Shown: piece after piece, positions 8,148-16,472 of the stretch
Layout: each line of letters begins with the position of its first letter
Position numbering within the stretch: position 1 is the stretch's first letter
Assembly (NCBI GenBank): GCA_029262175.1
Contig: JAJCZV010000222.1
Location: forward strand, 1-45,122
DNA length: 45,122 nucleotides
Source of the DNA: Gemmatimonadota bacterium
Lineage (GTDB): Bacteria; Gemmatimonadota; Gemmatimonadetes; Palauibacterales; Palauibacteraceae
Direction of reading: 5' to 3'
The notes under the pieces: generated by a model
Databases searched by the model: none
What the model was told of the DNA's origin: nothing
The model's input: the letters and a program-made list of their open reading frames with translations, nothing else
Translations under genes and position numbers: made by a program

Positions 8148-8972
8148 ATGAACGAGAGAGAGGCGCGCGTGACCGATTCGACACCGGGCGCATTGATCCT
8201 GGGAGCGTCGAGCGGGTTCGGCGAGGCCGGCGCGCTGGCGTTCGCCAACGCCGGCTATGACATCTACGGCGTCCACTTGGATCGCCGCGCTGGTCTTCAA
8301 CACGTCGAAGAGATCAAAGCCCAAATCGAATCGACGGGTCGGCGTGCGACGTTCTTCAACGCCAATGCCGCGGCGGCCGAAAAGCGCGACGCAGTGCTCG
8401 ATCAGATCTCGGAAATCGCTGCACCGGGGTCGGTCCGTGTCCTCATGCACTCGCTCGCGTTCGGCACGCTGCTCCCCTTTCTCGCCGACGACGGCAAGAC
8501 GCTGTCCCCCGAGCAGATGAACATGACGCTCGACGTCATGGCGCACTCACTGGTCTATTGGACGCAGGGGCTTGTCGGGCGCGGGCTCATGGCCGACGGC
8601 GGTCGAGTCTTCGCCATGACGTCTTCCGGTGGCGATCGCGTGATCCCGACCTATGGCGCCGTTTCTGCCGCTAAAGCCGCGCTTGAATCGCACTGCCGTC
8701 AGCTCGGTCTCGAACTGGCGACCAAGGGGATCACGGTGAACGCGATCCGTGCCGGCGTAACCGACACGCCCGCGCTACAGAAGATCCCGGGGGCGAAACA
8801 CATGATCGCCGAAGCCGCCGGCCAGAACCCCCACGGGCGACTCGGGACGCCAGCGGACGTCGTCCAATGCATGGTCGCGTTGGCCGTGCCCGAGACCTAC
8901 TGGATGACGGGAAACACCATCCGAGTCGATGGTGGAGAGGACTTCGTCGGCTCCCGACCTCCGGGAGCATGA
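8148..8972 (+). CDS. SDR-family enoyl-ACP reductase, FabL-like
   Basis: The product is a 274-residue Rossmann-fold reductase. The dinucleotide-binding glycine motif is GASSGFG at 19-25. The active site is Tyr169-x6-Lys176 (YGAVSAAK). This six-residue spacing is characteristic of enoyl-ACP reductases such as FabI, InhA and FabL, whereas ordinary SDRs have Tyr-x3-Lys. The flanking sequence (KAALE and VNAIRAGVTDTPALQKIPG) is most like FabL, which reduces enoyl-ACP with NADPH in fatty acid synthesis. The ATG at 8148 is used; a GTG at 8169 is also possible. The stop overlaps the next start as ATGA, so the three genes through 10041 look translationally coupled. Confidence 0.85.
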   Translation: MNEREARVTDSTPGALILGASSGFGEAGALAFANAGYDIYGVHLDRRAGLQHVEEIKAQIESTGRRATFFNANAAAAEKRDAVLDQISEIAAPGSVRVLMHSLAFGTLLPFLADDGKTLSPEQMNMTLDVMAHSLVYWTQGLVGRGLMADGGRVFAMTSSGGDRVIPTYGAVSAAKAALESHCRQLGLELATKGITVNAIRAGVTDTPALQKIPGAKHMIAEAAGQNPHGRLGTPADVVQCMVALAVPETYWMTGNTIRVDGGEDFVGSRPPGA

Positions 8973-9181
8973 AGGAGCTGGTCCAACCGGTGCTGGGACC
9001 GGCCGTCGAGTTCGTCGCGGGTGAGCTCCACTATTGGCGCGACGAACTCACCGGTCCGTGGGAGCGCGGTCGCCCAGGACGGACGGCGGAGATCGGCCGC
9101 TGGATCGGGCTGACGCTCGCCGCATCAGCGGCCGTCGCAGGCATAGTGGCGGCGCTTCGAGCCGAGCGGCCTTGGGAATGA
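8969..9181 (+). CDS. Small membrane protein, 70 residues
   Basis: I do not recognise this protein. An amphipathic, charged N-terminal half is followed by one hydrophobic segment (IGLTLAASAAVAGIVAAL, about residues 46-63) and a short charged tail. The start ATG overlaps the stop of the reductase gene (ATGA), and its own stop overlaps the start of the amidase gene (ATGA), which strongly supports translation. GAAGGAG lies just inside the gene. The coupling suggests a role alongside one of the flanking enzymes, perhaps as a membrane tether; this is speculation. Confidence 0.65.
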   Translation: MKELVQPVLGPAVEFVAGELHYWRDELTGPWERGRPGRTAEIGRWIGLTLAASAAVAGIVAALRAERPWE

Positions 9182-10041
9182 GCGGCGTCGTGGCGGTGTG
9201 CGCCGCGCAGATCGCGCCGCGCTTAGGTGAGGCCGCGGCGAACTCGGAGTTGGTCGGGTCCGAGCTCGAGCAAGCGGCAAGCGAAGGGGCGATGCTCACC
9301 GTCTTCCCGGAGGCCGCGCTCACCGGGTACGTGTTCGAATCGTTTGAAGAAGGGCTTTCCTTCTCGATCAGCGCCGACGGTCCGGAGGTCTCGGCTTTGA
9401 TCCGCACCGCCCAGGTCCTATCGACCTACGCCGTCTTCGGGGCGATCGAGCGCGACGGCGATGCGTTGTTCAACACGGCCTTTCTGGTCGGTCCCGATGG
9501 TTTGGTCGGCCGCTATCGAAAGGTTCACACCCTGTGCTTGGGTGCGGACCGATTCACCCGCCCCGGAGGAGAAGGGTTCAACGTCTTTCCGCTCCCGTTC
9601 GGAACCGTGGGTCTGCACATCTGCTATGACGGCACGTTTCCGGAGTCTGCCCGAGCGCTTCGGCTGGAGGGCGCGCAGCTTCTCATCCTCCCGACGAACT
9701 GGCCGCGCTTGGACATGAAGCGAGAGATGATCCGAGTGCGCGCCTACGAAAACCGCGCGTTCTATCTCGCGGTAAATCGAGTCGGCGAGGAGCGCGGCGT
9801 GGCCTTCAAGGGAGGCAGCGCGGCCGCCGACCCTGAGGGACAGGTCGTTCTCGAGGGCTCCGAGGCAGCCGGTCGTTTCCACGCCGAGATCGATCTGGCG
9901 CGCGCGGACCAGAGCCGCGAGATCGTGCGGAGCGGCGAATACGAACTCGACCTCATCCACGACCGGCAGCCGCACCTGTACGGCGCGATTACGCGTACCC
10001 AACCGGACGCCCAACCCACCGGAAGTCAGCGCAGCCGGTAA
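9178..10041 (+). CDS. Carbon-nitrogen hydrolase (nitrilase/amidase family)
   Basis: The product is a 287-residue cytosolic amide hydrolase. The catalytic triad of the nitrilase superfamily can be read directly: Glu45 in FPEAALTGY, Lys115 in GRYRKVHTLC, and Cys149 in HICYDGTFPE. A NWPRLD block follows, as in aliphatic amidase and N-carbamyl-type branches. The start ATG overlaps the stop of the small membrane protein gene. A convergent OmpA-like gene begins 19 bp beyond the stop. The substrate cannot be deduced; family members hydrolyse amides, carbamoyl amines, omega-amides or nitriles. The frame extends upstream as an open frame to 9034 but without coding character. Confidence 0.9.
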   Translation: MSGVVAVCAAQIAPRLGEAAANSELVGSELEQAASEGAMLTVFPEAALTGYVFESFEEGLSFSISADGPEVSALIRTAQVLSTYAVFGAIERDGDALFNTAFLVGPDGLVGRYRKVHTLCLGADRFTRPGGEGFNVFPLPFGTVGLHICYDGTFPESARALRLEGAQLLILPTNWPRLDMKREMIRVRAYENRAFYLAVNRVGEERGVAFKGGSAAADPEGQVVLEGSEAAGRFHAEIDLARADQSREIVRSGEYELDLIHDRQPHLYGAITRTQPDAQPTGSQRSR

Positions 10042-10060
10042 GACGACCGCCGACTCGGGG

Positions 10061-11578
10061 CTAGCCACCACCCTCGGGCAGCGTGATCACGATTTCTGTT
10101 CGGCGGTTTCGTGCTCGCCCTTCCTCGGTTTCGTTGGGAGCGATCGGTTGCTCCTCGCCCAGCCCGATCGCTTCGACCATGGACGACGAGATGGGGATCC
10201 GCGCGAGCAGGTGTTCGCGAATCGCGATCGCGCGGCGCTGACTCAACGCCTGGTTGTTGGTGGCGGGCCCGCTCGAGTCGGTGTGGCCTTCGATCCGCAC
10301 GCCCGAACCGCCGAAGGTCGTGATCACGCGCTGGACCTTCGTGAGCAAGCCGGCGTGCGTCTCCAAGATGTCCGCTGAGCCCGATTCGAAGGTGAGGCCA
10401 AGCAGACGCAGCACGAGACGGTCGCCGACCAGGAACACCTCTGCCTCCTCTGGGGTGAAGAGTCCCTGTGCCTCCTGAATTCGCCTCTCCCGCTGTCGTC
10501 GTTGGAGAAGCTCGTCGCGCGTCTCGGCAAACCGCCGCTCGGAGTCGGTGAGACGGCCCTCTAGCGCCGAGACCTGCGCCTCCAGCCGCTGGACCGCCTC
10601 ACGAGAGACCCCCAGCTCCTCCGTCAATCTCGAAATCTCCGACTTCAAGCGCTGGACCTCGTTGACCAGCCGTCCACTGGTTTCGCTCGGAACACCGCGC
10701 GCTGTCTCCACGCCTGCGGCCTGGGCCACCGTCCTCAGATCGGCTTCGTGAGCCAGAATCAGTCGTTCGACGGTCACCGTGCTTCGACGCACGCTGTCCG
10801 CCAGGAGAGCCACGGCGCTCGCCTGTTCGAACGCTCCCTGAGCCTCCTGCCCAGCCCTCGCCGCGGACGCTCCCGTGTTGCCGTTTGCGATTTCTTCCTC
10901 GCCGGTGGCAAGAAAACCCTCTCCCTCCGCGAACGTTTCCGGCGCGAAGTCTACGGCTCGCGCCGAAACCGCTTCGGCCCGAGCGGCGAGGGCCGAGCTC
11001 AGGTGGCGATCTCTCCAAGCGCTGCGCGCAGCGGTCGCGTAGAGCGTTGAAGCCTGGGCGGCACGACGCGTCGCATCTTCCACGTTGTCGCGTTCAAACC
11101 GCCGGCCAGCCTCCTCGAATTCTGCCTCGGCTTTCTGCCAGGACTCGGGGGCCCGAACCTCGGCCTCCGCAACCACAGCGGCGGCACGGACCGACAACGT
11201 CTCGGCGAAACGCTCCCGACCGGTGGCCGCGATCCGCTCAGCGTCCGTCAGACTCGCACGCGCCTCCGCAATTCGCTGTCGAAAGGCGTCATCGACCCCG
11301 TCCCCTTCAAAACGACGAGCCGCGTCCGCCAAGCGATCCGCCGCGCGAGCGAACGTTCTCGGCGCCAGCAGGTGCGTCGCCGCCGCCCGTGCCTCATCCA
11401 TGCGGGTTGCGAGCTCACGTAGCTCCACCGACCCCGCCTGCCCGACGAGGCCTCCGGGCAAGGCGAAGTACATGAGCAGGACAGCCCACTGTCCTCGGGC
11501 GCGAGCGCTGCCTGGCTGAATCCTGATGTGATCCTCCAAGGGGCCTGAAGGGAGCGTCCGAGCGTCGAAGTGGCTCAT
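10061..11578 (-). CDS. OmpA-family protein with coiled coil
   Basis: The product has 505 residues. The C-terminal OmpA-like domain is clear: VRIEGHTDSSG, then NNQALSQRRAIAIREHL and GRARNRRTEIVI. It contains the Asp and Arg positions that bind diaminopimelate, so the protein should anchor to peptidoglycan in the periplasm. Residues from about 50 to 250 form Ala/Arg/Glu-rich helical repeats (DEARAAA..., AEARA...), and about 290 to 380 form a coiled coil. The N-terminal hydrophobic stretch near residues 30-47 may act as a signal sequence or membrane anchor. A GGAGGG site lies eight bases before the ATG, and a TATAAT box lies at 11602-11607. The gene is divergent from the dehydrogenase gene. Confidence 0.88.
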   Translation of the reverse strand: MSHFDARTLPSGPLEDHIRIQPGSARARGQWAVLLMYFALPGGLVGQAGSVELRELATRMDEARAAATHLLAPRTFARAADRLADAARRFEGDGVDDAFRQRIAEARASLTDAERIAATGRERFAETLSVRAAAVVAEAEVRAPESWQKAEAEFEEAGRRFERDNVEDATRRAAQASTLYATAARSAWRDRHLSSALAARAEAVSARAVDFAPETFAEGEGFLATGEEEIANGNTGASAARAGQEAQGAFEQASAVALLADSVRRSTVTVERLILAHEADLRTVAQAAGVETARGVPSETSGRLVNEVQRLKSEISRLTEELGVSREAVQRLEAQVSALEGRLTDSERRFAETRDELLQRRQRERRIQEAQGLFTPEEAEVFLVGDRLVLRLLGLTFESGSADILETHAGLLTKVQRVITTFGGSGVRIEGHTDSSGPATNNQALSQRRAIAIREHLLARIPISSSMVEAIGLGEEQPIAPNETEEGRARNRRTEIVITLPEGGG

Positions 11579-11601
11579 GGCGGAGCCCTCCGCGCGACCA
11601 C

Positions 11602-11607
11602 ATTATA
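11602..11607 (-). promoter_or_regulatory. Candidate -10 box of the OmpA-like gene
   Basis: The minus strand reads TATAAT, a perfect sigma-70 -10 hexamer, 23 bases before the start codon. It would give a leader of about 16 nt that contains only the GGAGGG ribosome binding site. The -35 side is weak: the bases at the right distance do not resemble TTGACA. Confidence 0.5.
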
Positions 11608-11664
11608 CACTCTGAATATACAGTCACGCCCGGGCATCAGAGGCCTGGGTTCTCGCTGGTATGC

Positions 11665-13377
11665 GTGACCGCTCAAAGTCTTCGCTTCGAAACCACTCCT
11701 GGAGGACGTTTGAACCAGACCCGGACGCCAGAACATCCTACGGCGGGTAGCCATGGACAGTTCAAGCCCCCGACGCCGATAAACGAACCGATCCTCGATT
11801 ACGCCCCGGGCAGCCCCGAGCGCGCCGCCTTGAAAGCAGAACTCGAACGCCAGTCCAACCAGGTCGTCGACATTCCGTTGATCATCGGTGGGGAAGAGAT
11901 CCACACCGAGGCGACGTTCGATGTGACCTCCCCGCACGACCACCACCACGTCTTAGCCAAGTGCCACATCGGGACAAGAGTCGAAGCGGAGGCAGCGGTC
12001 GAGGCGGCCCGAGACGCCTGGTCCGAATGGTCGATGTGGGCGTGGCAAGACCGGGCCGCCGTGCTCCTGAAGGCCGCGGAATTGTTGGCCGGACCGTGGC
12101 GCGCGAAACTCAACGCGGCCACGATGCTCGGACAAAGCAAGACGATCTACCAGGCCGAGATCGACGCGGCCTGTGAGCTGGTCGATTTCTGGCGATTCAA
12201 TTGCCACTTCGCGACGAAGGTCTACGCCGAGCAGCCCGTCTCCGGAGTCGGGGTTTGGAATCGACTCGACCATCGACCGCTCGAAGGGTTCATCTACGCG
12301 ATTAGCCCCTTCAACTTCACGGCGATCGGTGGAAATCTGACGACGGCACCCGCGCTCATGGGGAACGTGTCCATTTGGAAGCCCTCAACCACCGGTGTTT
12401 TGGGTTCCTACTATGTGATGAAACTCCTCGAAGAGGCCGGCTTGCCGCCGGGAGTCGTCAACTTCATCCCGGGCGACGCGGCCCAGATCAGCGATGTCCT
12501 GCTGGCCAGCCCCGAACTCGCCGGCATCCACTTCACCGGATCGACGGGCACGTTCCAGCACCTCTGGAAATCGGTGGCCCAGAACCTGGAGAACTACAAC
12601 GCCTACCCGCGGTTGGTGGGCGAGACCGGCGGCAAGGACTTTATCGTTGCGCACGAAAGCGCGGATCCCCAAGCCGTGGCCGTCGCCATGGTCCGCGGGG
12701 CATTCGAATACCAGGGCCAGAAGTGCTCCGCGGCGTCGCGTGCCTATATCCCGGATACGATTTGGGACGAGGTTCGCGACCGCGCGGTCGCGATGACCAA
12801 AGAACTGAAGATGGGTGACCCCGCAGACTTCCGGAACTTCGTGGGTGCCGTCATCGACCGAAAATCTTTCGACAACATCAAGTCGTATCTCGACTACGCC
12901 GAGCGCTCAGAAGATTCCGAGATCTTGGTCGGAGGTGGCTGCGACGATTCGAAGGGGTTCTTCGTGGAACCGACCCTCGTGCTGGCGAAGGATCCGAAAC
13001 ACAAGTTGATGTGCGAAGAGATTTTCGGCCCGATACTGACCATACACGTCTACGATGCGGGGGAATGGACCGAGACGCTCGATCGAGTCGACGAGACGTC
13101 GCCGTACGCGCTTACGGGTGCGGTGTTCGCCCGTGATCGGAACGCCGTCCGTCAAGCGGGGGCGCGGCTTCGTCACGCCGCAGGAAACTATTACGTCAAC
13201 GACAAGCCGACGGGTGCCGTCGTCGGACAACAGCCGTTTGGCGGCGGTCGAGCCAGCGGGACAAACGACAAGGCTGGATCCGTGCTGAACCTGCTACGTT
13301 GGGTCTCGCCCCGAACGATCAAAGAGACGTTCGACTCGCCCGTTGACTATCGATATCCCTTTATGGAGGCTGAGTAG
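11665..13377 (+). CDS. pruA: L-glutamate gamma-semialdehyde (1-pyrroline-5-carboxylate) dehydrogenase
   Basis: This enzyme oxidises glutamate semialdehyde to glutamate with NAD in proline and arginine breakdown. It is a 570-residue ALDH4-type protein. The catalytic Glu320 is in LVGETGGKDF and the nucleophile Cys354 in YQGQKCSAASR; FTGSTGTFQHLW and SPFNFTAIGGN are also family blocks. The N-terminal region (PPTPINEPILDYAPGSPERAALKAEL) matches the eukaryote-like ALDH4A1 branch and not the bifunctional PutA type. The start could be GTG 11665 or TTG 11710; the TTG has a GGAGGA site only three bases upstream. No proline dehydrogenase gene is next to it in the window. The META-domain lipoprotein gene starts on the last base of its stop codon (TAGTG). 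Confidence 0.95.
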   Translation: MTAQSLRFETTPGGRLNQTRTPEHPTAGSHGQFKPPTPINEPILDYAPGSPERAALKAELERQSNQVVDIPLIIGGEEIHTEATFDVTSPHDHHHVLAKCHIGTRVEAEAAVEAARDAWSEWSMWAWQDRAAVLLKAAELLAGPWRAKLNAATMLGQSKTIYQAEIDAACELVDFWRFNCHFATKVYAEQPVSGVGVWNRLDHRPLEGFIYAISPFNFTAIGGNLTTAPALMGNVSIWKPSTTGVLGSYYVMKLLEEAGLPPGVVNFIPGDAAQISDVLLASPELAGIHFTGSTGTFQHLWKSVAQNLENYNAYPRLVGETGGKDFIVAHESADPQAVAVAMVRGAFEYQGQKCSAASRAYIPDTIWDEVRDRAVAMTKELKMGDPADFRNFVGAVIDRKSFDNIKSYLDYAERSEDSEILVGGGCDDSKGFFVEPTLVLAKDPKHKLMCEEIFGPILTIHVYDAGEWTETLDRVDETSPYALTGAVFARDRNAVRQAGARLRHAAGNYYVNDKPTGAVVGQQPFGGGRASGTNDKAGSVLNLLRWVSPRTIKETFDSPVDYRYPFMEAE

Positions 13378-14423
13378 TGCGCCGTGCAACGCCCGCCAGA
13401 TCGTTGAGCCCCGCCGCAGTCGTGCTCCTACTCGTCGGGCTATCGTCGATGCTGGCTTGTAGAGACGCGGGACCTTCGGCTACGAGTCGCGAAGGACTCG
13501 AGGACGCCATGTTTCTGACCCAAGCCACCGAGACGGGCACGATCAAACTCGTGCAGGGCACCGCCTCCCACCCGGCCGGGGGTGTGGATTTCGAACTCCT
13601 GACCTCAGCGGAGGGAGACCTCGATCTCGACGACGAGATCGATGCCGCCGCGATCTTGGTCGAGAGAAGTGGACGGAATGAATACCTCCACCTTCACGCG
13701 GTGCTCGGAGATGGAGACGTGGCCGAAGACGTGTCGGCACGAATGATCGGCGATCGATTGAGCGTGCGTCGACTCGAGATCGACGAGGGGATCATCCGCG
13801 TGGACCTGGTCATCCGCAATCCCGGCGAACCGGCCACGGTCGAGCCATCGGTCGACATCACTCAACACTTCGCGCTCGTGGGCCGCGGGATCATCCCCAT
13901 CGTGCAAACCCAGGTAGAAGAGGCCGTGGAATCCGAAGCCGCACGGCGCGCAGGGGACGAATCACCGGCGCTTTACACACACGAATGGCGGTTGAGCGCC
14001 ATCGAGATGGCCGACTGGACCGGTGACCTCGGAATCCTCGAGAAAGCGCCCAGCATACGCTTCGTTGCGGAACTTGCGGACGTCGCGGGCGCGTCGGGGA
14101 AATTCTCCGGGTTTGCGGGCTGCAACCGTATCTTCGGAAGTTTCCGCGCCGAGGACATGAGTTCGCTGCTGATCGCGGGCCTGGCAGCGACTCGTCGAGC
14201 GTGCACCAGAGACCGTATGGACTTCGAGCGTCGCTTCATCGCCGCGATTACGGCGGTGGAGGGACACCAGATCAGCGGAGACGTCTTGGTCCTCAGCTTT
14301 ACCGGAGGCACGCTCCAATTCAAAGCCGGGGGTCGGTTACTGGCGGCGGAGCCGTTCTCCCCCGCGTCCGTCCCCTCCACGGATGGTGTGGACGCGACGG
14401 ACGGGGCGGAACGCCGGAGCTGA
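13377..14423 (+). CDS. META-domain (HslJ-like) lipoprotein
   Basis: The product has 348 residues. A hydrophobic signal ends in Ser-Met-Leu-Ala-Cys, with Cys28 the likely lipidation site. A central beta-rich domain of unknown type follows, then a META domain with the family hallmark GFAGCNRIFGSF around Cys249 and a second conserved Cys in RRACTRDRMDFERRF. META/HslJ domains are envelope or heat-shock associated domains of poorly known function. The GTG start shares a base with the stop of pruA, so co-expression is likely. The gene is convergent with the VOC gene after 26 bp, without an obvious terminator. Confidence 0.8.
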   Translation: MRRATPARSLSPAAVVLLLVGLSSMLACRDAGPSATSREGLEDAMFLTQATETGTIKLVQGTASHPAGGVDFELLTSAEGDLDLDDEIDAAAILVERSGRNEYLHLHAVLGDGDVAEDVSARMIGDRLSVRRLEIDEGIIRVDLVIRNPGEPATVEPSVDITQHFALVGRGIIPIVQTQVEEAVESEAARRAGDESPALYTHEWRLSAIEMADWTGDLGILEKAPSIRFVAELADVAGASGKFSGFAGCNRIFGSFRAEDMSSLLIAGLAATRRACTRDRMDFERRFIAAITAVEGHQISGDVLVLSFTGGTLQFKAGGRLLAAEPFSPASVPSTDGVDATDGAERRS

Positions 14424-14449
14424 CGCTCCGCCCGGTCCTCGGTGGCGAC

Positions 14450-15244
14450 TCAGTTGGCTGAAGAGTGCACCGCGAACGCCGCGCCTTGAGGATCCATGCA
14501 CTGGGCAATCATGTCTCCGCCCGGCACTTCCATCGGGCCGTTCAACACCTGCCCGCCGGACCCTGAGACGCTTTCGATCGAGCCTTTGACATCGGGCACT
14601 TTCGCGTAGAGGACCCAGGCCGCGACCGGCATCTCCGGCGGCTTGTTGAACATCCCGCCCAACTCCGGACCGCTCGGGCCCTTGTACATCTGATAGATGG
14701 CGGGCGGGCCGTCACCGCCTTCATTCATGTCCATGGCGGTCGTCTTCTCCCAGCCGAACAGCTCGGAGTAGAAATCGAATGCGGCCTCATGGTCCGTCGT
14801 GGAGAGCTCATGCCACGAGAACTGCCCGACCTGGGGAGGGCCGTCGCTCACCATCTCCTCCGACGGATTCGCCGGCGTGTAGGCGGCGAAAACCGCTCCT
14901 TGAGGATCGGCGACGATCACGATGCGCCCGACGTTCGGAATATCCATGGCGGGCACGAGCACCGTTGCACCCAGTTCGAGGGCCCGCGCCACCGTGGCGT
15001 CGACATCGGCCGTACCGATGTACGGGAGCCAGTGGGGCGGCGCGCCTGCCGCCGCAGCCTCTGCGGGCAGCTCCATGACCCCCCCGATCGGGACGTCGTT
15101 GTTTGTCCACATCGTGTAGGGTTGACCCGCGCCGTCAAACGGTTGCGATCCCCAACCGACCACGTTGCCGTAAAAGTCGATGGCCGCGTCGGGTGCGCTG
15201 GTCATGAGCTCGTACCAGACAAATCGGCCTTTGTAATCAGCCAT
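14450..15244 (-). CDS. VOC-superfamily (glyoxalase/dioxygenase fold) protein with two tandem modules
   Basis: The product has 264 residues and is built of two related halves of about 130. Each half has the beta-alpha-beta-beta-beta signature: FVWYELMTSAPDAAIDFYGNVVGW in the first and FSWHELSTTDHEAAFDFYSELFGW in the second. Both end in DPQGAVFA or DPQGAAFA. Such proteins are often annotated as glyoxalase-like or bleomycin-resistance-like. Activity cannot be assigned, since metal ligands vary between members. An AAGGAGGA site five bases before the ATG supports the start. The gene is divergent from paaA, with 289 bp between them, which should contain both promoters. Confidence 0.88.
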   Translation of the reverse strand: MADYKGRFVWYELMTSAPDAAIDFYGNVVGWGSQPFDGAGQPYTMWTNNDVPIGGVMELPAEAAAAGAPPHWLPYIGTADVDATVARALELGATVLVPAMDIPNVGRIVIVADPQGAVFAAYTPANPSEEMVSDGPPQVGQFSWHELSTTDHEAAFDFYSELFGWEKTTAMDMNEGGDGPPAIYQMYKGPSGPELGGMFNKPPEMPVAAWVLYAKVPDVKGSIESVSGSGGQVLNGPMEVPGGDMIAQCMDPQGAAFAVHSSAN

Positions 15245-15533
15245 GCTGCTCCTCCTTACTGCGGGTGGGGGTCACACCGGCACAGCCCTCGCTGTGGACC
15301 AGCTGACCGACATCGTTTGACCGCCGGGGTGGGGCGGCCATCGTTGCGGACTCCAAACATGGGCGGCCACAAGTGCCGCGAACAGGGCCGATATCGTACT
15401 ACTCCGGGCCGTGACCATGTGGGTACAGCCAGATGACGGTTGAATCCGGCGAGATAGGACGCATCGAAGTATCACCGGGCGGAAGCTCCGGCTAGATTGT
15501 CCCTCTCGATTCAAACCAAGGGAGCAACTTGTA

Positions 15534-16472
15534 ATGGGACGTTTCACGGACGAAGAGCTGCAGAGAAAGGTCCACGAGGGGTTTATCGTCGAGTCCGAAG
15601 AGGACATGACGGAGACCTACAAAAAGGCCTTGATCACCCAGCTGACGGTGCAGGGAGATACCGAGCTCATCAGTGCGCCGGCCTACTACATGGCGGCTCG
15701 GGATGCCCCTTCGACCAATACGATGGTCTCGGCGACCGCCATCATCCAGGACGAACTCGGGCACGCCAACATTGCCTATCGACTTCTGGAGGATCTCGGC
15801 GTCGACCGCCATTGGCTGCTCTACGAACGAGACCCCGCCAAGTTCAAGCACCCCTACGGCTTCGATCAGCCGCTCAACAACTGGGCCGAGCTCGTCTCTG
15901 CCAATGCGCTTTATGATCGCGCCGGAATCACGCTGCTGGGAGATGTCCACCGCAACACGAGTTACGGACCTCTAAAGCGCGGGCTCGTAAAAGTGGGCAT
16001 GGAGGAGAACTTCCACCTACGCCACGGCGAGGTCTGGATCCGCCGGTTTGCCGAGGCCGGGGGCGCCGCCAAGGAAGCCGTTCAGGAGACGTTGGACTGG
16101 ATGTTCCCGATGGGGGTCGAGTGGTTTGGCATGCCGGACGACAAGAAGCACCACAATGCGCAACTCGATTTTCGCCTCAAGGGCATGACCAACGACCAGC
16201 TACGGCAGACGTGGCTCAAAGCCATCGTGCCCCTCTGCGACGAGTTGGGATATCGCGTTCCGGCCCACGTGAACCCGGACACCGAAGAGGTTGAGCTCGA
16301 CTACGAGCTTCCGTGTCAATACGACGTGGAAGAACGCCGGTGGCTGTTCGAGGAAACGCTGACATGGAAGCAAGTCTTCGAGCGCTGGAAGGCGCGTGGG
16401 CCGATGAACGAGCAGTACGTGGACGCGGTTCGGCGCAGTCGGTTCGACGTCGAGAAGTTGCTCGCCGCATGA
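15534..16472 (+). CDS. paaA: 1,2-phenylacetyl-CoA epoxidase, catalytic subunit PaaA
   Basis: This is the di-iron oxygenase subunit of the multicomponent enzyme that epoxidises the ring of phenylacetyl-CoA, the committed step of aerobic phenylacetate breakdown. The product has 312 residues. It opens with GRFTDEELQRKV, and the ferritin-like ligand blocks are QDELGHANIAYRLLEDLG and VGMEENFHLRHGEVWI. The end (TLTWKQVFERWKARGPMNEQY) is also typical of PaaA. AAGGGAG nine bases upstream supports the ATG. The stop overlaps the next start (ATGA). The 289-bp gap before it shows no strong sigma-70 hexamers or clear operator palindrome. A reductase PaaE is required by the known enzyme but is not found nearby. 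Confidence 0.96.
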   Translation: MGRFTDEELQRKVHEGFIVESEEDMTETYKKALITQLTVQGDTELISAPAYYMAARDAPSTNTMVSATAIIQDELGHANIAYRLLEDLGVDRHWLLYERDPAKFKHPYGFDQPLNNWAELVSANALYDRAGITLLGDVHRNTSYGPLKRGLVKVGMEENFHLRHGEVWIRRFAEAGGAAKEAVQETLDWMFPMGVEWFGMPDDKKHHNAQLDFRLKGMTNDQLRQTWLKAIVPLCDELGYRVPAHVNPDTEEVELDYELPCQYDVEERRWLFEETLTWKQVFERWKARGPMNEQYVDAVRRSRFDVEKLLAA

